From positions 28,443,266 to 28,507,265 of the forward strand of contig NC_081555.1 in the NCBI RefSeq assembly GCF_963082655.1: a DNA stretch of 64,000 bases, given 5' to 3'. This document shows, piece by piece, positions 35,001-45,532 of this stretch. The stretch's first letter is position 1, and the number at the start of each line of letters is the position of its first letter. The position numbers and the translations under genes are program-made. Below the pieces are notes generated by a model. The model was not told where the DNA came from. It ran no database searches and saw nothing but the letters and a program-made list of their open reading frames with translations. The DNA comes from Stomoxys calcitrans (taxonomy: Eukaryota > Arthropoda > Insecta > Diptera > Muscidae).

Positions 35001-35317
35001 AGTGGATGGTCAGTATCGAGGCCAAGGTATAGCCAAACATTTGGTGAGGCATAGTGAGGATTTAGCCAAAGAATATGGATATAAGGTAAGCATTTAAACA
35101 ATGAAACTTGGAACATGGTCATCACATAATATGTTCCTTACAGATCATGAAGGCCGATGCCACTGGCATTTTCTCCCAAAAGATTTTAAAATCCCATGGC
35201 TTTGAGGTACTGCTGGAACAGTATTACGATAAGTATGTTGATGAATTTGGCCAACCTGTGTTGAATGTGGAATCTCCCCACATTAAGTTACAGTTGCTTT
35301 ATAAATTACTGGACTAA
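32083..35317 (+). CDS. arylalkylamine N-acetyltransferase-like GNAT, copy 1
   Basis: Complete 213-aa acetyltransferase in three coding exons: 32083-32280, 34816-35085 and 35144-35317, both introns phase 0. A further acceptor (tttttttcag, ending 32070) lies 12 bp before the ATG, so there is probably a non-coding first exon upstream. The N-terminus (MEYKLITEDRYDDVIRHLRD) and DEPLNKA are typical of insect AANAT-like enzymes. The acetyl-CoA-binding motif A is intact at the end of exon 2: RILSVDGQYRGQGIAKHL (R/QxxGxG/A). Exon 3 has the late GNAT strand (KADATGIFSQKILKSHGF). Family role: acetyl transfer from acetyl-CoA to aryl- or polyamine substrates, in amine inactivation or cuticle chemistry; the substrate here is unknown. 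Intron 1 (2,535 bp) carries two Helitron-like elements. AATAAA is at 35549-35554. Confidence 0.9.
32445..32823 (+). mobile_element. short Helitron-like element in intron 1
   Basis: 379 bp starting with TC after A (32444/32445) and ending CTAG (32820-32823) before T, the A^T insertion pattern of Helitrons. It contains ttgttccgaatagacttaaa and two internal units. No coding capacity. Confidence 0.55.
32972..34680 (+). mobile_element. Helitron-like non-autonomous element in intron 1
   Basis: 1,709 bp starting TCTTATATATAAAATTC (preceded by A) and ending with the GC-rich agcgggcccgggtcagctag (followed by T). It has no terminal inverted repeats and no target duplication, as expected for Helitrons. 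The interior is about ten imperfect units of about 120-130 bp with caatatggggctcaaatgaa-like and ccccaaaacacccctaaatc phrases. No Rep/helicase. The same element lies inverted at 36495-38606. Confidence 0.75.
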
Positions 35318-36390
35318 ATTAAGAAATGAAGAAAAATCTCTAACCTAACCTAAGATTTTTTTACAAATGTTTCCTTTTGTGAAGGCAAAACCTTAATGCT
35401 AAATGCTACTTTATATATTTTTTTTACATCCACCAAAGAATAAGGTTCCTGAGACCAAATATTTTGATCATAGCTAGTAGCATGAGAGAAAAAAAAAACC
35501 ATTGTCCACACATGCGACCACAAGCGTATTTTTTTCTAATTTTAAGACAATAAAACGAATATACTAAACTATACAAAAACAATAATTACCATTTATGTAT
35601 TTATATATACATAAGTATATTTATGAAATGTTTAAGCCCATACCTATATGTATGTACGTAGTTAAGCTCAATGCACTCAATGCAGTATATTTAGTATAGC
35701 CCAAGACGCAAACAGGAATATATAAGAATTTGAACGTGAGTTAATATATACAATATATACATGGCATAAGTTTATTTTGTATGTATGTTTGTAATGTGTT
35801 TTAGAAAACCAATCAAAAATATAAAAAATAAAATTTAATCAAAATATTGAAGAACTATAACTTAATTGGTGAAATTTTGTTATAAGAAATTAACGAACTG
35901 GAATATGTTTATTAGCAGCTTATGTTAGGAGGTAAACCTAACAAGGGGACTTGGTAGCCTTAATACTGCCATAAAGTATTTGACTAAAATCTAGAACCTT
36001 AAAAACCATAGAAGGAATTTTTAGGAATTTTGAAACGTCCAAAATCTCTATGGAGAAAATGTAGTGTACGCACTGGTGCATGTACTTGAAAAATGTAAAA
36101 GTCTATGGTTAATTTTAGGCACCCAGAATCCTTGAAACAATTTAAATGAAATGGAATATTAATCAAGACTAAAATCATGCGATTAACTTAAAACAACAAA
36201 ACTTTGAAAATGTTTAGTCAAATAAATATCAAATAAAACAACAGATTCTTATAGGTCTAGATAAGGTTTTAGTGGGAATCTGCAATCAGTTTCCCTTACA
36301 CATTCTAGCCCATTGCGATTTCATTGGAGAAGGAAGATGTGTTCCTATTCCTATCGCTGAACCAGCCTGATCGCTATGCAAATTTCCCAC
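35318..36390. other. 3' flank of copy 1, no further gene
   Basis: AT-rich with the AATAAA of the acetyltransferase and several short tandem ta/gtat tracts (35590-35780). No recognisable repeat family. An aacctaacctaag run lies 20 bp after the stop codon. Confidence 0.6.
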
Positions 36391-36394
36391 CTAC

Positions 36395-36494
36395 ATTCCA
36401 TTAAAGAACAGTGGGCAAAGTTCTCACATGTCAATAAATGCTGTCCGATTCAAGTTTATGATCAATGATAAGGGACCTCCTTTTTATAGCCGTA
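36395..36494 (-). repeat. tRNA-derived SINE, copy 4, left part
   Basis: Minus-strand SINE tail and body (agttctcacatgtcaataaa, gatcaatgataagggacctc) up to tttttatagccgta, where the Helitron-like element begins. The rest of the same SINE resumes at 38607. Confidence 0.8.
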
Positions 36495-38606
36495 CTAGCT
36501 GACCCGGGCCCGCTCCGCTGCGCCTTCTTTTACTTCATATGGAACAAAAGTTTCCTTGGAATATTTATTTTCGAAGATTTTTTCGTGAATTACCATGCTA
36601 ACTTGACTAAGAGTTCAACAATATAAGTGCCTTTATCTGAATCCCATATGATCTTTATTGGTCTACGAATTTAAGTTTGTATGTAAGGTGTACTCCATTC
36701 TTAGAATACTTCATTTCAGCCCGATATTCTCATGATTTCTGATTTAGTGGTGTTTTCGGGGAACAGGTGGTCCCCCAAATACTTGGCCCTAAAAAAATAT
36801 CAGCATCGTGCTCTTCCCTCAAATGCCATTTATTTAAACCCCATATTGCCATTGGCTTAAGAAGAGTTTACAGGATAAGGCGTCTCCCACACACATGGCC
36901 CCAAAATAGGTTATCAAATTCGTTTTCTAATCTCAAATACCTTTTATTTGAGCCACATATTGGCATGGTCGAAAATTTTTATTCCTTTGGGGGTGTTTTA
37001 GGAAAGGGATGATGCCCTTAATACATGGTCCTAAATTTTGATATTAAATTCGTATTCTACTCCCAAATACCTTCATTTGAGCCCCATATTGTGATGGTCA
37101 GTAAAAAATTGCTGTTTGTGAGGTATTTAGGAAAAGGGGTAGACCCCCAGAAAATTGGTCTCGAAAATGGGTATCAATTCTTGCTCTACCCCCCAATTCC
37201 TTTCATTTAAGCTCCACATAGACATGGTCGGTAAATATGCCCGATTTATGGGTGTTTAGGGGATTGAGGTGGTCCCCCAAACACTAAGCCCTGAAAATAT
37301 ATCAGCAACGTGCTCTATTCTCATATATCTATATATCATTTATTTGAACCCCATATTGCCATTGCCCTCAAATTGGATATCAAATTCGTTTTCTAATCTC
37401 ATTTAAACTCCTTATTGCAAAAGTCAGCACATATGTCCTGTTTGGGGTATTGGACCTAAAAACTATGAATATTTAGTCCCACTCTCTTTAAGACCCAAAT
37501 TGTCTTGGTGAGCAAATATGTCCTATTTGGGGGTTGTTATGGTGGTGGGACGTCCGCTAGACAGTTGGCTCCTAATGTTGATATCAGATACGTGGTCTAC
37601 TTCCACATACTTTTAATTTGAGCTCCATATTTCCATAGTCGACAAATATGACCGGCTTGGGGGGTGTTGGCCTTGAAAATATATATAGGATTCGTGTTCC
37701 ACTTTAAAAACCCTCTTATTTGAGCCTCATATTGCAATAGTCAGCAAATATTTACTATTTGGGTGATGTTGTGGGGGTGTGGTGGCCCCATAGACACTTT
37801 TCCCGAATATTGATATCAAATTCATGCTGTACTCCCAAAGACCATTCATTTGAGCCCCATATTGCTATGGTCGTAAATTTTTCCCCTTTGGGGGATGTTT
37901 TTGATGAAAGGCGGCCCCCCAAACACTTGGTCCCATATTTGGATATCAGATTCGTATTCTACATTCAAATACCTTTTACTTAAGCCCCATATTTCCATGG
38001 TCAGTAAATAAGACCTGTTTAGGGGGTGTTTTGGGGAAGGGGTGGACCCCCAGAAACGTGGTCCCACATTTGGATATCAGATTCGTATTCTACTCGGAAA
38101 TACCTTTCATTTGAGACCCATTTTGCCAAGGTCGGTAAATATGTCCGATTTAGGGGTGTTTTGGGGCTTGGGGTGGTCCCCCTAGCACTTGGCCCGACAA
38201 TTGGATATCACGTACGTTTTCTTATCCTAAATACCTTTGATTTGAGTCCCATATTGACGTGATTGGCCTAAATATATGTTTGGTAGGTTTTAGGGTGGGG
38301 CGGCCCCCTCAAGGTACCCTATCCGAAATGTGGATACCAAATTTTTATTTTTAGGGTACTATATGAGAGCACACAAAATTTCGCTTAAATCGCACCACCA
38401 ATCTCCGAGATCTGGCGTTTCTGAAAATTTGGGTAAGGGAGATATCAAAAAATGTAGTACCCTATTTTCACCACGGGATCATTATGCACCATCTGTGAAA
38501 ATGTCAAGAAAATCGGTTCAGCCGTTTCTGAATCTATAAGGAACACACAAACATACAAACAAACCTACAAACAAACACAAATTTATATATAGGTTCATAT
38601 ATAAGA
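36495..38606 (-). mobile_element. Helitron-like non-autonomous element inside a SINE
   Basis: 2,112 bp on the minus strand. Its 3' end is ctagctgacccgggcccgct on plus (CTAG on minus, followed by T) and its 5' end on minus is TCTTATATATGAACC, preceded by A. Internal units are about 120-130 bp, each with a version of gccccatattgccatggtcg and atttggatatcagattcgta. It is related over its length to 32972-34680 in the opposite orientation. It divides SINE copy 4 with no duplicated bases. Confidence 0.8.
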
Positions 38607-38770
38607 TTCAATCAGCGTGCCGTAGACCGACACCTCTTTGGGGAGAAGCTTTTGCAAGATATAGTACCTCACAAATGTCGCCTGTATTAGGAAGGGATGG
38701 CCAACGCTGAAAACTTTTTCTGATGTTCTCGCCAAGACTCGAACCCAGCGTCTTAGGCGGTTAACCGCCG
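38607..38770 (-). repeat. tRNA-derived SINE, copy 4, right part
   Basis: Continues from the left part: cagcgtgccgtagaccgaca, ctcacaaatgtcgcctgtat, and the inverted tRNA-like head ctcgccaagactcgaaccca, ending about 38770. Confidence 0.8.
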
Positions 38771-38778
38771 TTGAAAAG

Positions 38779-41690
38779 TTATTGCCCTTATGGCAATTTT
38801 ACTGTCGGTAAAGATGTTCACACTCGACGTCCTTGTGTAAGCACCACACTACATCACGCATTCCGTGATCGCCCGGATCTCCGCCTGCTGGACCGTATTA
38901 TGGTCAGACAGTCTAAAACAGATCTCAGTCCCTGGGTTCTAAATGTAAACCCCCAGACCCACTCTGTCCCCTAGCTTTGATCTATCCGTGACAATGATCA
39001 TCCAGATGGCAATACTAGGGTTCCGTCAATCCAAGACTGTGCCGATGGCAGCGGTGCCTCGCACTCGACTTCAAGGTTCATCGGATCGGAAAGCTCTTCC
39101 ATTATTATGGGAGCAGACGGTATGAGCTGCTCCCATCCTCGTCTCATAGCCGCAGTGGCTGCCTCACATTTAATTTGTATGTCAATGGGTCGGATATCTG
39201 GAATAGTCTCCAGTGCCCTAGTGGGCGGGGTCCTTATCGCTCCCCCTATGCCAAGACAACATGCTCTCCGAACCTCTTGTATGGTCCATATGTTGCACTT
39301 TTTCTCCATAGCAGTCCACCAAACTACTGAGGCGAAAGTAAGTATTGCTGTAGAGCAAGTGGACTATCCTCGGATTCAGGCCCCACTTCGAGCCTACGGC
39401 CCGTCTACATAGTGCCCAACATCTGTGAGCCTTCTCAATACGCTCCTGAATGTGACACTTCCAATTCAGTTTCCTGTCCAAGAACACAACCAATTATTCG
39501 ACCTTGTCAGATTTCGAAATCGTCTTATTGAGGAAACGTGGTACGTAAAATTGGCCCACCTTCGTCTTCCTCGTGAACATATTTCAGTCTTCTCTGCTTT
39601 AACATTGAGACCTCTGGATCTATGCAAGACCCTTTCGGCCCTCCTGCATAGCTCGTTCGGACCCTTACCGCTTAGAAGTATTATAACATCGCAGGCGGGT
39701 TCAATTCACTCCTCAGTCACCATCCGTAATAGGTCATTTATGGAGGTCACCCATAGGAGTGGCGATAAAATGCCCCCTGTGGCGTGCCTTCTGCCACTTT
39801 CTCCCTTATATTTATACCATGGAACACACAATTTATCCACCTGTTCCTTAGCATATGGTTTATCCAGTCTCTAAGGACCGGGTCCACCCGGTACTGGTCT
39901 AAGGATTGGATCAGTGTGTCGGTCCGCATATTGTTAAAAGCCCCCTCGATGTCAATGCATAAATTCCGTAATTATAAACCTTCGATCAACGTCATTATTC
40001 CAAGATTCCGATGTCTCCGTGAGTCCCTTCGTATTCTGTGGAAAATGGGTTTTCATCAAAAGCCTCAACACGTCCTCCGTTGTCTCTGCTCTCACTCCCA
40101 TGTCGTCTACTAAAGATTCAGTTTGGACATGGGTTTTTGAGAGAAACTTTTTTATCTTGGCCGCGTCATTAACGCTATCGACCTGTTCGCAGAAAAGCTT
40201 CCGAGAGGCACATTTTGCCGCTCTGGTAATCTTATTGTATTCCATGAGCCGTGTGTAATACACATCCCAATAAACTTCCGTTTTTTACGACGTGCTCTGT
40301 TAAAAAGTCTGCGGACCTCTTTCCCAATATTGCGAATCTCCCCGGTCATCCAGGGTTTTTCTTGGGCTGATTTCCTTTCCCGAAGAGGACAACTGTCTTC
40401 GAAGGACCCCACCAGTGCAGTCGTAATCCTGTTAACATTTTCGTCAATGTCTTCTATGCTTGGACAATCTAAATCATGTCGCCCAAGTCTTCTTCTGGGT
40501 AGCCTTCCGAATTTTGTCCATTTGGTTTTCAACTTATTCTAGGAGCTTATCGGATTCGGCGCTGGCCGTGCTTTTCTAATCCTAATGTAGCGATGATCAG
40601 AGAAAGATGTTCCATGGAGACCCTCCAATTGTGAACCTCTTCGATTAGATTTTCTGAACATATCGTCACATCTAATACCTCCTCCCTAATCCTATTAACA
40701 AAGGTAGCGGTTTTACCAATATTAAGTGTTATTAGGTTGTAAGTATCCAAGACCTATGCCAGGGCTTGGCCCCGATTATAAGTGTTGGTACTACCCCACG
40801 AAATGTGGTGAGAGTTCGCATCGCACCCTATCAGTACCTCATTTCCTGTCTGTTTAGCTTTCCTTATTAGCCGTTGCAGCTCCGACGTGGGTGGCGGTGT
40901 CGGAGAGTCGAAAGGCAGATAAAGTGATGACAGGTATGCTCCACTATTGCATCCGACGTTGACAACTCTGTGGAAAAAATGTATAATTAAAATTTTTATG
41001 GCAAATAACGGAGGTCCTCGGCCGATATGGTTCAGTCCAGAAACTTTGTTCCGGTTCGTCTATGGCTCCTGAATTAAGGCAATATGAATCTTGCCCTTTC
41101 CGATTTTCTCCATCAGAGCGGATGTCGCTGTCTCGCTCTGGTGGAGGTTTATCTGGATTACCTCAATCATTGGTCCTCCAGTAGATGGGCATCTTGGGAG
41201 TAGGTGACCTTTCTGTCATTGCCTGATGTCATCGTTTTAGGTTCTTTGCCTAGTCTAGTCTTCCGACTCTTTATAAAGTCGGTAATGGTTCCATCGTCGG
41301 GTCTCTGTTCGTTAAGCTGTATTGGGTTTTCATTCCCTGTACTGCCTGATGTTTCAATACTAGGATCTTTGCCTATCTTAGTCTTCCAAATATTAAGTAA
41401 TTGGGCTTCTTAGGAGTAGGTGATGGTACCATCATCGGCTCCCTGTTCGTTGGGTTGCATTGAGACTCCTGTCGCTGCGCTGCCTAATGTTTCAATATTA
41501 GGATCTTTACCTATCACAGTATTCCGAATCTTTAAGTCGGTGATGGGTCTGTCGTCGGCTATGTTGGGTCTCTCATTACTGCACTGTCTGATATTTTAGT
41601 GTTAGGATTTTTGCTTCTCCTAGTCTTTCCAATACTCCGAGACGCCGTGATTGTCTCGTTGTCGGCCCCCTGTTTGTTAACAAATGACCA
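38779..41690 (-). mobile_element. LOA/I-like LINE, longer decayed copy
   Basis: Minus-strand order: a tandem-repeat coding stretch (41690-41205), endonuclease start at about 41175-41080 (VIQINLHQSETATSALMEKI, then GKIHIALIQ), more endonuclease to 40547, a linker at 40532-39952 (RNIGKEVRRLFNRARRKKR), RT fragments at 39929-39747 (VLRDWINHMLRNRWI, GTPQGAF), and thumb/RNase-H linker to 38779. The part 38779-39740 matches the copy at 56.87-58.0 kb. An internal deletion removes most of the RT palm and at least one more segment is missing. Not functional. Confidence 0.75.
41205..41680 (-). repeat. four tandem coding units of about 125 bp in the LINE 5' region
   Basis: Units at about 41205, 41335, 41465 and 41580 each read, on minus, peptides of the type IGKDPSIETSGS, separated by NEQ…DDGTIT. 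They differ by substitutions and frameshifts. They lie directly before the endonuclease, so they form part of the element's protein N-terminus or of ORF1. Confidence 0.65.
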
Positions 41691-42430
41691 TTTTATTGCA
41701 GTATTAATGAAAATCGGACGAACATACATAAATACTGTCCGACCTTGACTATAGTTGGGTCAGATATCGGGAGACCTAAAACTACCCACTGTTTAAAATT
41801 TCATCGAAATCGCATAAAAAATAAAGCTTTTTGTGGGCTTCAGACCCTTTATCGGCAGATCGGTCTATACCACAGCTATATTTAAATATAGTCCAACATC
41901 AACCATATTAAGCTCGGATATCGACATGCTCAAACCGACTCACTGTTTCAAATTTCAGTGAAATTGGGTAATGAATAAAGCTTTTATTTGCTTCAGACCC
42001 TTTATCGGCAGATCGGTCTATATGGCTGTTATATCTAAATATAGTCCGATCTAAACCATATTTAGGTCAGATATTGGGAGGCTTAAAGCTACTCACTACT
42101 TAAAATTTCAGCGAAATCGGTTAAAAAATAATGCTTTTATGAGCTTCAAACCATTTATTTGGAGATCAGTCGATATGGCAGCTATATCTAAATATAGTCC
42201 GATCTGAACCATATTTGGGTCAGATGTTGGGAGGCCTTTAACTACTCACTGTTTCAAATATCAGCGAAATCGGATAAAAAATAAAGCATTTATGGGCATT
42301 AGACACTTTATCGTCAGATCGGTCTATATAGCAGCTATATCCAAATATGGTAGAACTAAACCAGCGTGCATCAAAAAGACGTATCTGTGCCAAATTTCAG
42401 CTCAATATCTTTTAACGTATTTTTTTACGT
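41690..42430 (+). repeat. interspersed repeat family C array
   Basis: Four imperfect units of about 170 bp with tatctaaatatagtccgatc, gtttcaaatttcagtgaaat and agaccctttatcggcagatc. No open frames of note. Confidence 0.7.
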
Positions 42431-42850
42431 CTCTATTAAGGCAGTTGTTATTGTTGTAGCCACATTTTCATGTGGAGGTGGCGATCTTCGTCAAGCCCCT
42501 GTAGGTGAGCAAGCTCGTTCCGGTCCAAAGGACCGATCGCCGTAGAAACAGTGTGGCCATTGGTTATTTAAAGGCGCCAATAACTTGCCTTGTCACATCG
42601 AGCTTCATAGGCACTCAGTATTTGTGCAAGAGTCGGTGCCGCCCGAACTTTTACTAAGACTCTCCGCTCGATACCGCTGATTGTCACAATACTCCGTATG
42701 AAGCACACTAACCGCAACCTGTGAACCCGCCCGGTAGCTCTCAGCTAAGCTACTCGTGACAGCAATAAAAACCACAAAGATGGGACCTCAATGTTCCAGC
42801 CTGGGTGGTGCTCACAGCTATCCCGTGCAGGGCCCACCACTGGTATTTGC
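42431..42850. repeat. GC-richer unclassified repeat fragment
   Basis: Starts gttattgttgtagccacatt and is clearly GC-richer than its flanks (for example ggtccaaaggaccgatcgcc). Such a start resembles untranslated ends of Jockey-type LINEs, but no coding sequence is present, so I leave it unclassified. Confidence 0.4.
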
Positions 42851-43238
42851 TGTATGCATAAATTGTTTACAGGGACGTCTATAGTTTTTTCGTAGTTTTA
42901 AACTTACAAACGTAAGAATATTTCGTCATACAAAATTAAGTTTATTTGCAATGTGTTAATCATCATCATTAAAATTAAAATAAGAATAAAAGAACATTTA
43001 AGTCGATGCGCGCTATAAAACTTTACAACCCACAACAAATATTCATTAAAGCGTTTGCAATGAAATGGAATTTGTGTATCATAATTTAATGAATTTTGCA
43101 TGAAAAATTTTGTAATTCATTTAGATAGGCATAACATGACATGGGTGGCGTATAAGTAATATGAGCACATAGACCCATTAAGTATACGTGGATGGAACAA
43201 ATATGTGTATAGCGTGTGAAGCATTTGTAGGTTTATAT

Positions 43239-43833
43239 AGGGTGATTTTTTTGAGGTTAGGATTTTCATGCATTAGTATTTGACAGATCACGTGGGATTT
43301 CAGCCATGGTGTCAAAGAGAAAGATGCTCAGTATGCTTTGACATTTCATCATGAATAGACTTACTAACGAGCAACGCTTGCAAATCATTGAATTTTATTA
43401 CCAAAATCAGTGTTCGGTTCGAAATGTGTTCATTCACCGTTCAGCGATGAGGCTCATTTCTGGTTGAATGGCTACGTAAATAAGCAAAATTGCCGCATTT
43501 GGAGTGAAGAGCAACCAGAAGCCGTTCAAGAACTGCCCATGCATCCCGAAAAATGCACTGTTTGGTGTGGTTTGTACGCTGGTGGAATCATTGGACCGTA
43601 TTTTTTCAAAGATGCTGTTGGACGCAACGTTACGGTGAATGAACACATTTCGAACCGAACACTGATTTTGGTAATAAAATTCAATGATTTGCAAGCGTTG
43701 CTCGTTAGTAAGTCTATTCATGATGAAATGTCAAAGCATACTGAGCATCTTTCTCTTTGACACCATGTCTGAAATCCCACGTGATCTGTCAAATACTAAT
43801 GCATGAAAATCCTAACCTCAAAAAAATCACCCT
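43239..43833. mobile_element. mariner-like deletion derivative with 202-bp inverted arms
   Basis: The arms 43239-43440 and 43632-43833 are inverted copies of the element's 5' end, near identical to the last base, each holding the N-terminal transposase codons (NEQRLQIIEFYYQNQCSVRN). The 190-bp core between them is a plus-strand piece of the catalytic region (FSDEAHFWLNGYVNKQNCRI, PMHPEKCTVWCGLYAGGIIG). The termini begin agggtgatttttttgagg. A large deletion plus an inverted duplication of the 5' end created this structure. It encodes no working transposase. Confidence 0.85.
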
Positions 43834-44345
43834 TTATAATCGTTTTGTGAATATTGGAATTGTTGGTATACCAACAAGGTAATAATAAAAATCAGCCAGG
43901 CTAGTCTACATAAGTAGGTCGGTAAAAACAATTTTTACAACATTCTTATAAAAAAAAAATATTTCTGCTTTCATTTATGTAAACCTATTACAGGTCGGTC
44001 ATGTATATATGATTACTTTATTAGTTTTTTCTCCAAAGTGAGGTCGAGCTTTACAATATGAGCAAAGCAATGGTAGTGAACAAGAAAGGCGTATTTAATA
44101 AGGTGGCCGCATCGGCGAATTGCTGCAACATCCGATTGGTCGAAGCAAATGTTCGGCAAATTTGCTTCGACCAATCGGAGCAAGATGGAAGAAGTTTATT
44201 AATTTTTGATCTTGTGAAGCAAGAAATAACAAATTTAAAAAAAATTTTAAAAATTCCAATTAGCTCCAGAGGCTTTACCCACAAAACCACCAAGATGGCT
44301 GGTTTAAATAGTTTTCATTAGGTTATTGTAGCCGTAGATAGGTAC
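43834..44345. other. flank left of the Pao/BEL element
   Basis: AT-rich. It contains cgaagcaaatgttcggcaa and ttgcttcgaccaatcgga around 44140-44180, an imperfect inverted repeat (attggtcgaagcaaat / atttgcttcgaccaat, perfect 16 bp). No gene recognised; the small open frames are palindrome-driven. Confidence 0.5.
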
Positions 44346-44946
44346 TGTTCAATATCAATAAGGGATTTTAGCTATTTGGGAGTAAATGAGCTGGGATTTG
44401 TGTCATTAATGTGGAGAAACTTTGCACATGGCAAATTCATACTACGGAGATGTAGTATATTTTTCGTTTTGTTTGAAAATTACTCCAAATTCACTATTTA
44501 TATTTTTTATTTTATTTCAAATAAAATAAAAGCTTCAAGTTTATTGAGGAATGAATCACCTCACTTGCCTTTTAAATGAAAACCCGAGATGATTGAGTTC
44601 AAAATGGGATGATATGGTTGTCTTTTATTTAGAGGGGTGTATGGGATACAACTTACATTTTATGTAGATGATAAAAAGCTGCAGAGAACCAACCACTTGG
44701 ATGTGATGCTGTAGTAAAAAGAGATCGAGACTTCTTCGTGGCAACACCAAGAAGCATCGGCCTCCACTCAATACAACAACACACAAAGAGGATGGTTAAC
44801 TTGTTGCCATACTATTAATTTGGAATACTGGGATGTTTCAACAGTGACTTAAAAACTATTACATGGTAATTCAAAATAAGGTAAGGTAAATTAGATAATC
44901 AATTCAAATAATTCAAAATAACATCAGAGGGAAACTACTTTCAACA
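44346..44946 (-). repeat. Pao/BEL LTR (3' LTR of the element)
   Basis: 601 bp, TGTT…AACA ends. By eye the sequence appears identical to 52261-52861. It is flanked on the left by ggtac (44341-44345), half of the 5-bp target duplication. The polypurine tract lies just inside it at 44947-44959 (minus AAGGGGGGCAGGA). Confidence 0.97.
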
Positions 44947-44977
44947 TCCTGCCCCCCTTGGCCGGAAAGGGCAACAA

Positions 44978-45532
44978 TTATAGAGCGCGTTTGAGCTGGT
45001 TCAATATACGAAAAGCTTTCTCCAGGCACCGTTGAGATTTTTCTGAATTACTGTTATTACCATAACGTAGTCTAGAATTTGCTGAGTTATGACCACCTCT
45101 CTCGGCTGGACGCAATTGTGTAGTTGGACGTTGGCATTTGTTTTTTAGAACTCTTCTTCTGTCAGCTCGGCATCGTTCTGGTTGTAGTCTTTGTTGAATT
45201 GGTTCATGGAGTAGGGTGTGGTGTCCCCTTTCGCAACGTTGGCATAAATTAGTTGATGTGCACTGTGCTGTTTTATGCGAACGGGCCAAACAATTTAAGC
45301 AATACTTATGGCGAACAACAGCACGACGACGATCTTTGACCGCCATTTTTAAGAACTGTCTACAATATCTAAGAGGGTGATAATTTTTACAAATTAGGCA
45401 TTGATGGATTCTGGAATTTCTTCTGTCCCTGTGGAAGACAAAATTTTGTGTGATGATATGAAATAATGATAATTTCAAATAGGTACGTCTTGACAGAAAC
45501 GATTGTAAGGAATATTTAAGATTGAGGAGCAT
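44978..45532 (-). CDS. second Pao/BEL ORF: zinc-knuckle protein (184 aa)
   Basis: Its ATG lies 17 bases inside the end of gag-pol in another frame, so it could be translated by termination-reinitiation or from a spliced RNA. It holds three Cys/His clusters in order: CLICKNYHPLRYC (about residue 45), CLNCLARSHKTAQC (about 75) and CQRCERGHHTLLH (about 95). A very basic C-terminal half follows (RRRVLKNK, ERGGHNSANSRLR). The spacing of the three clusters matches that in the gag part of the upstream polyprotein, so it looks like a duplicated nucleocapsid-like module placed where some LTR elements have an env gene. There is no signal peptide or membrane segment, so it is not env. Function unknown; nucleic-acid binding is inferred. 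Confidence 0.75.
   Translation of the reverse strand: MLLNLKYSLQSFLSRRTYLKLSLFHIITQNFVFHRDRRNSRIHQCLICKNYHPLRYCRQFLKMAVKDRRRAVVRHKYCLNCLARSHKTAQCTSTNLCQRCERGHHTLLHEPIQQRLQPERCRADRRRVLKNKCQRPTTQLRPAERGGHNSANSRLRYGNNSNSEKSQRCLEKAFRILNQLKRAL

Noticed and set aside
44978..45532. env gene of the BEL element
   Set aside because: The frame has zinc clusters and a basic tail but no signal peptide, membrane segment or glycoprotein features.
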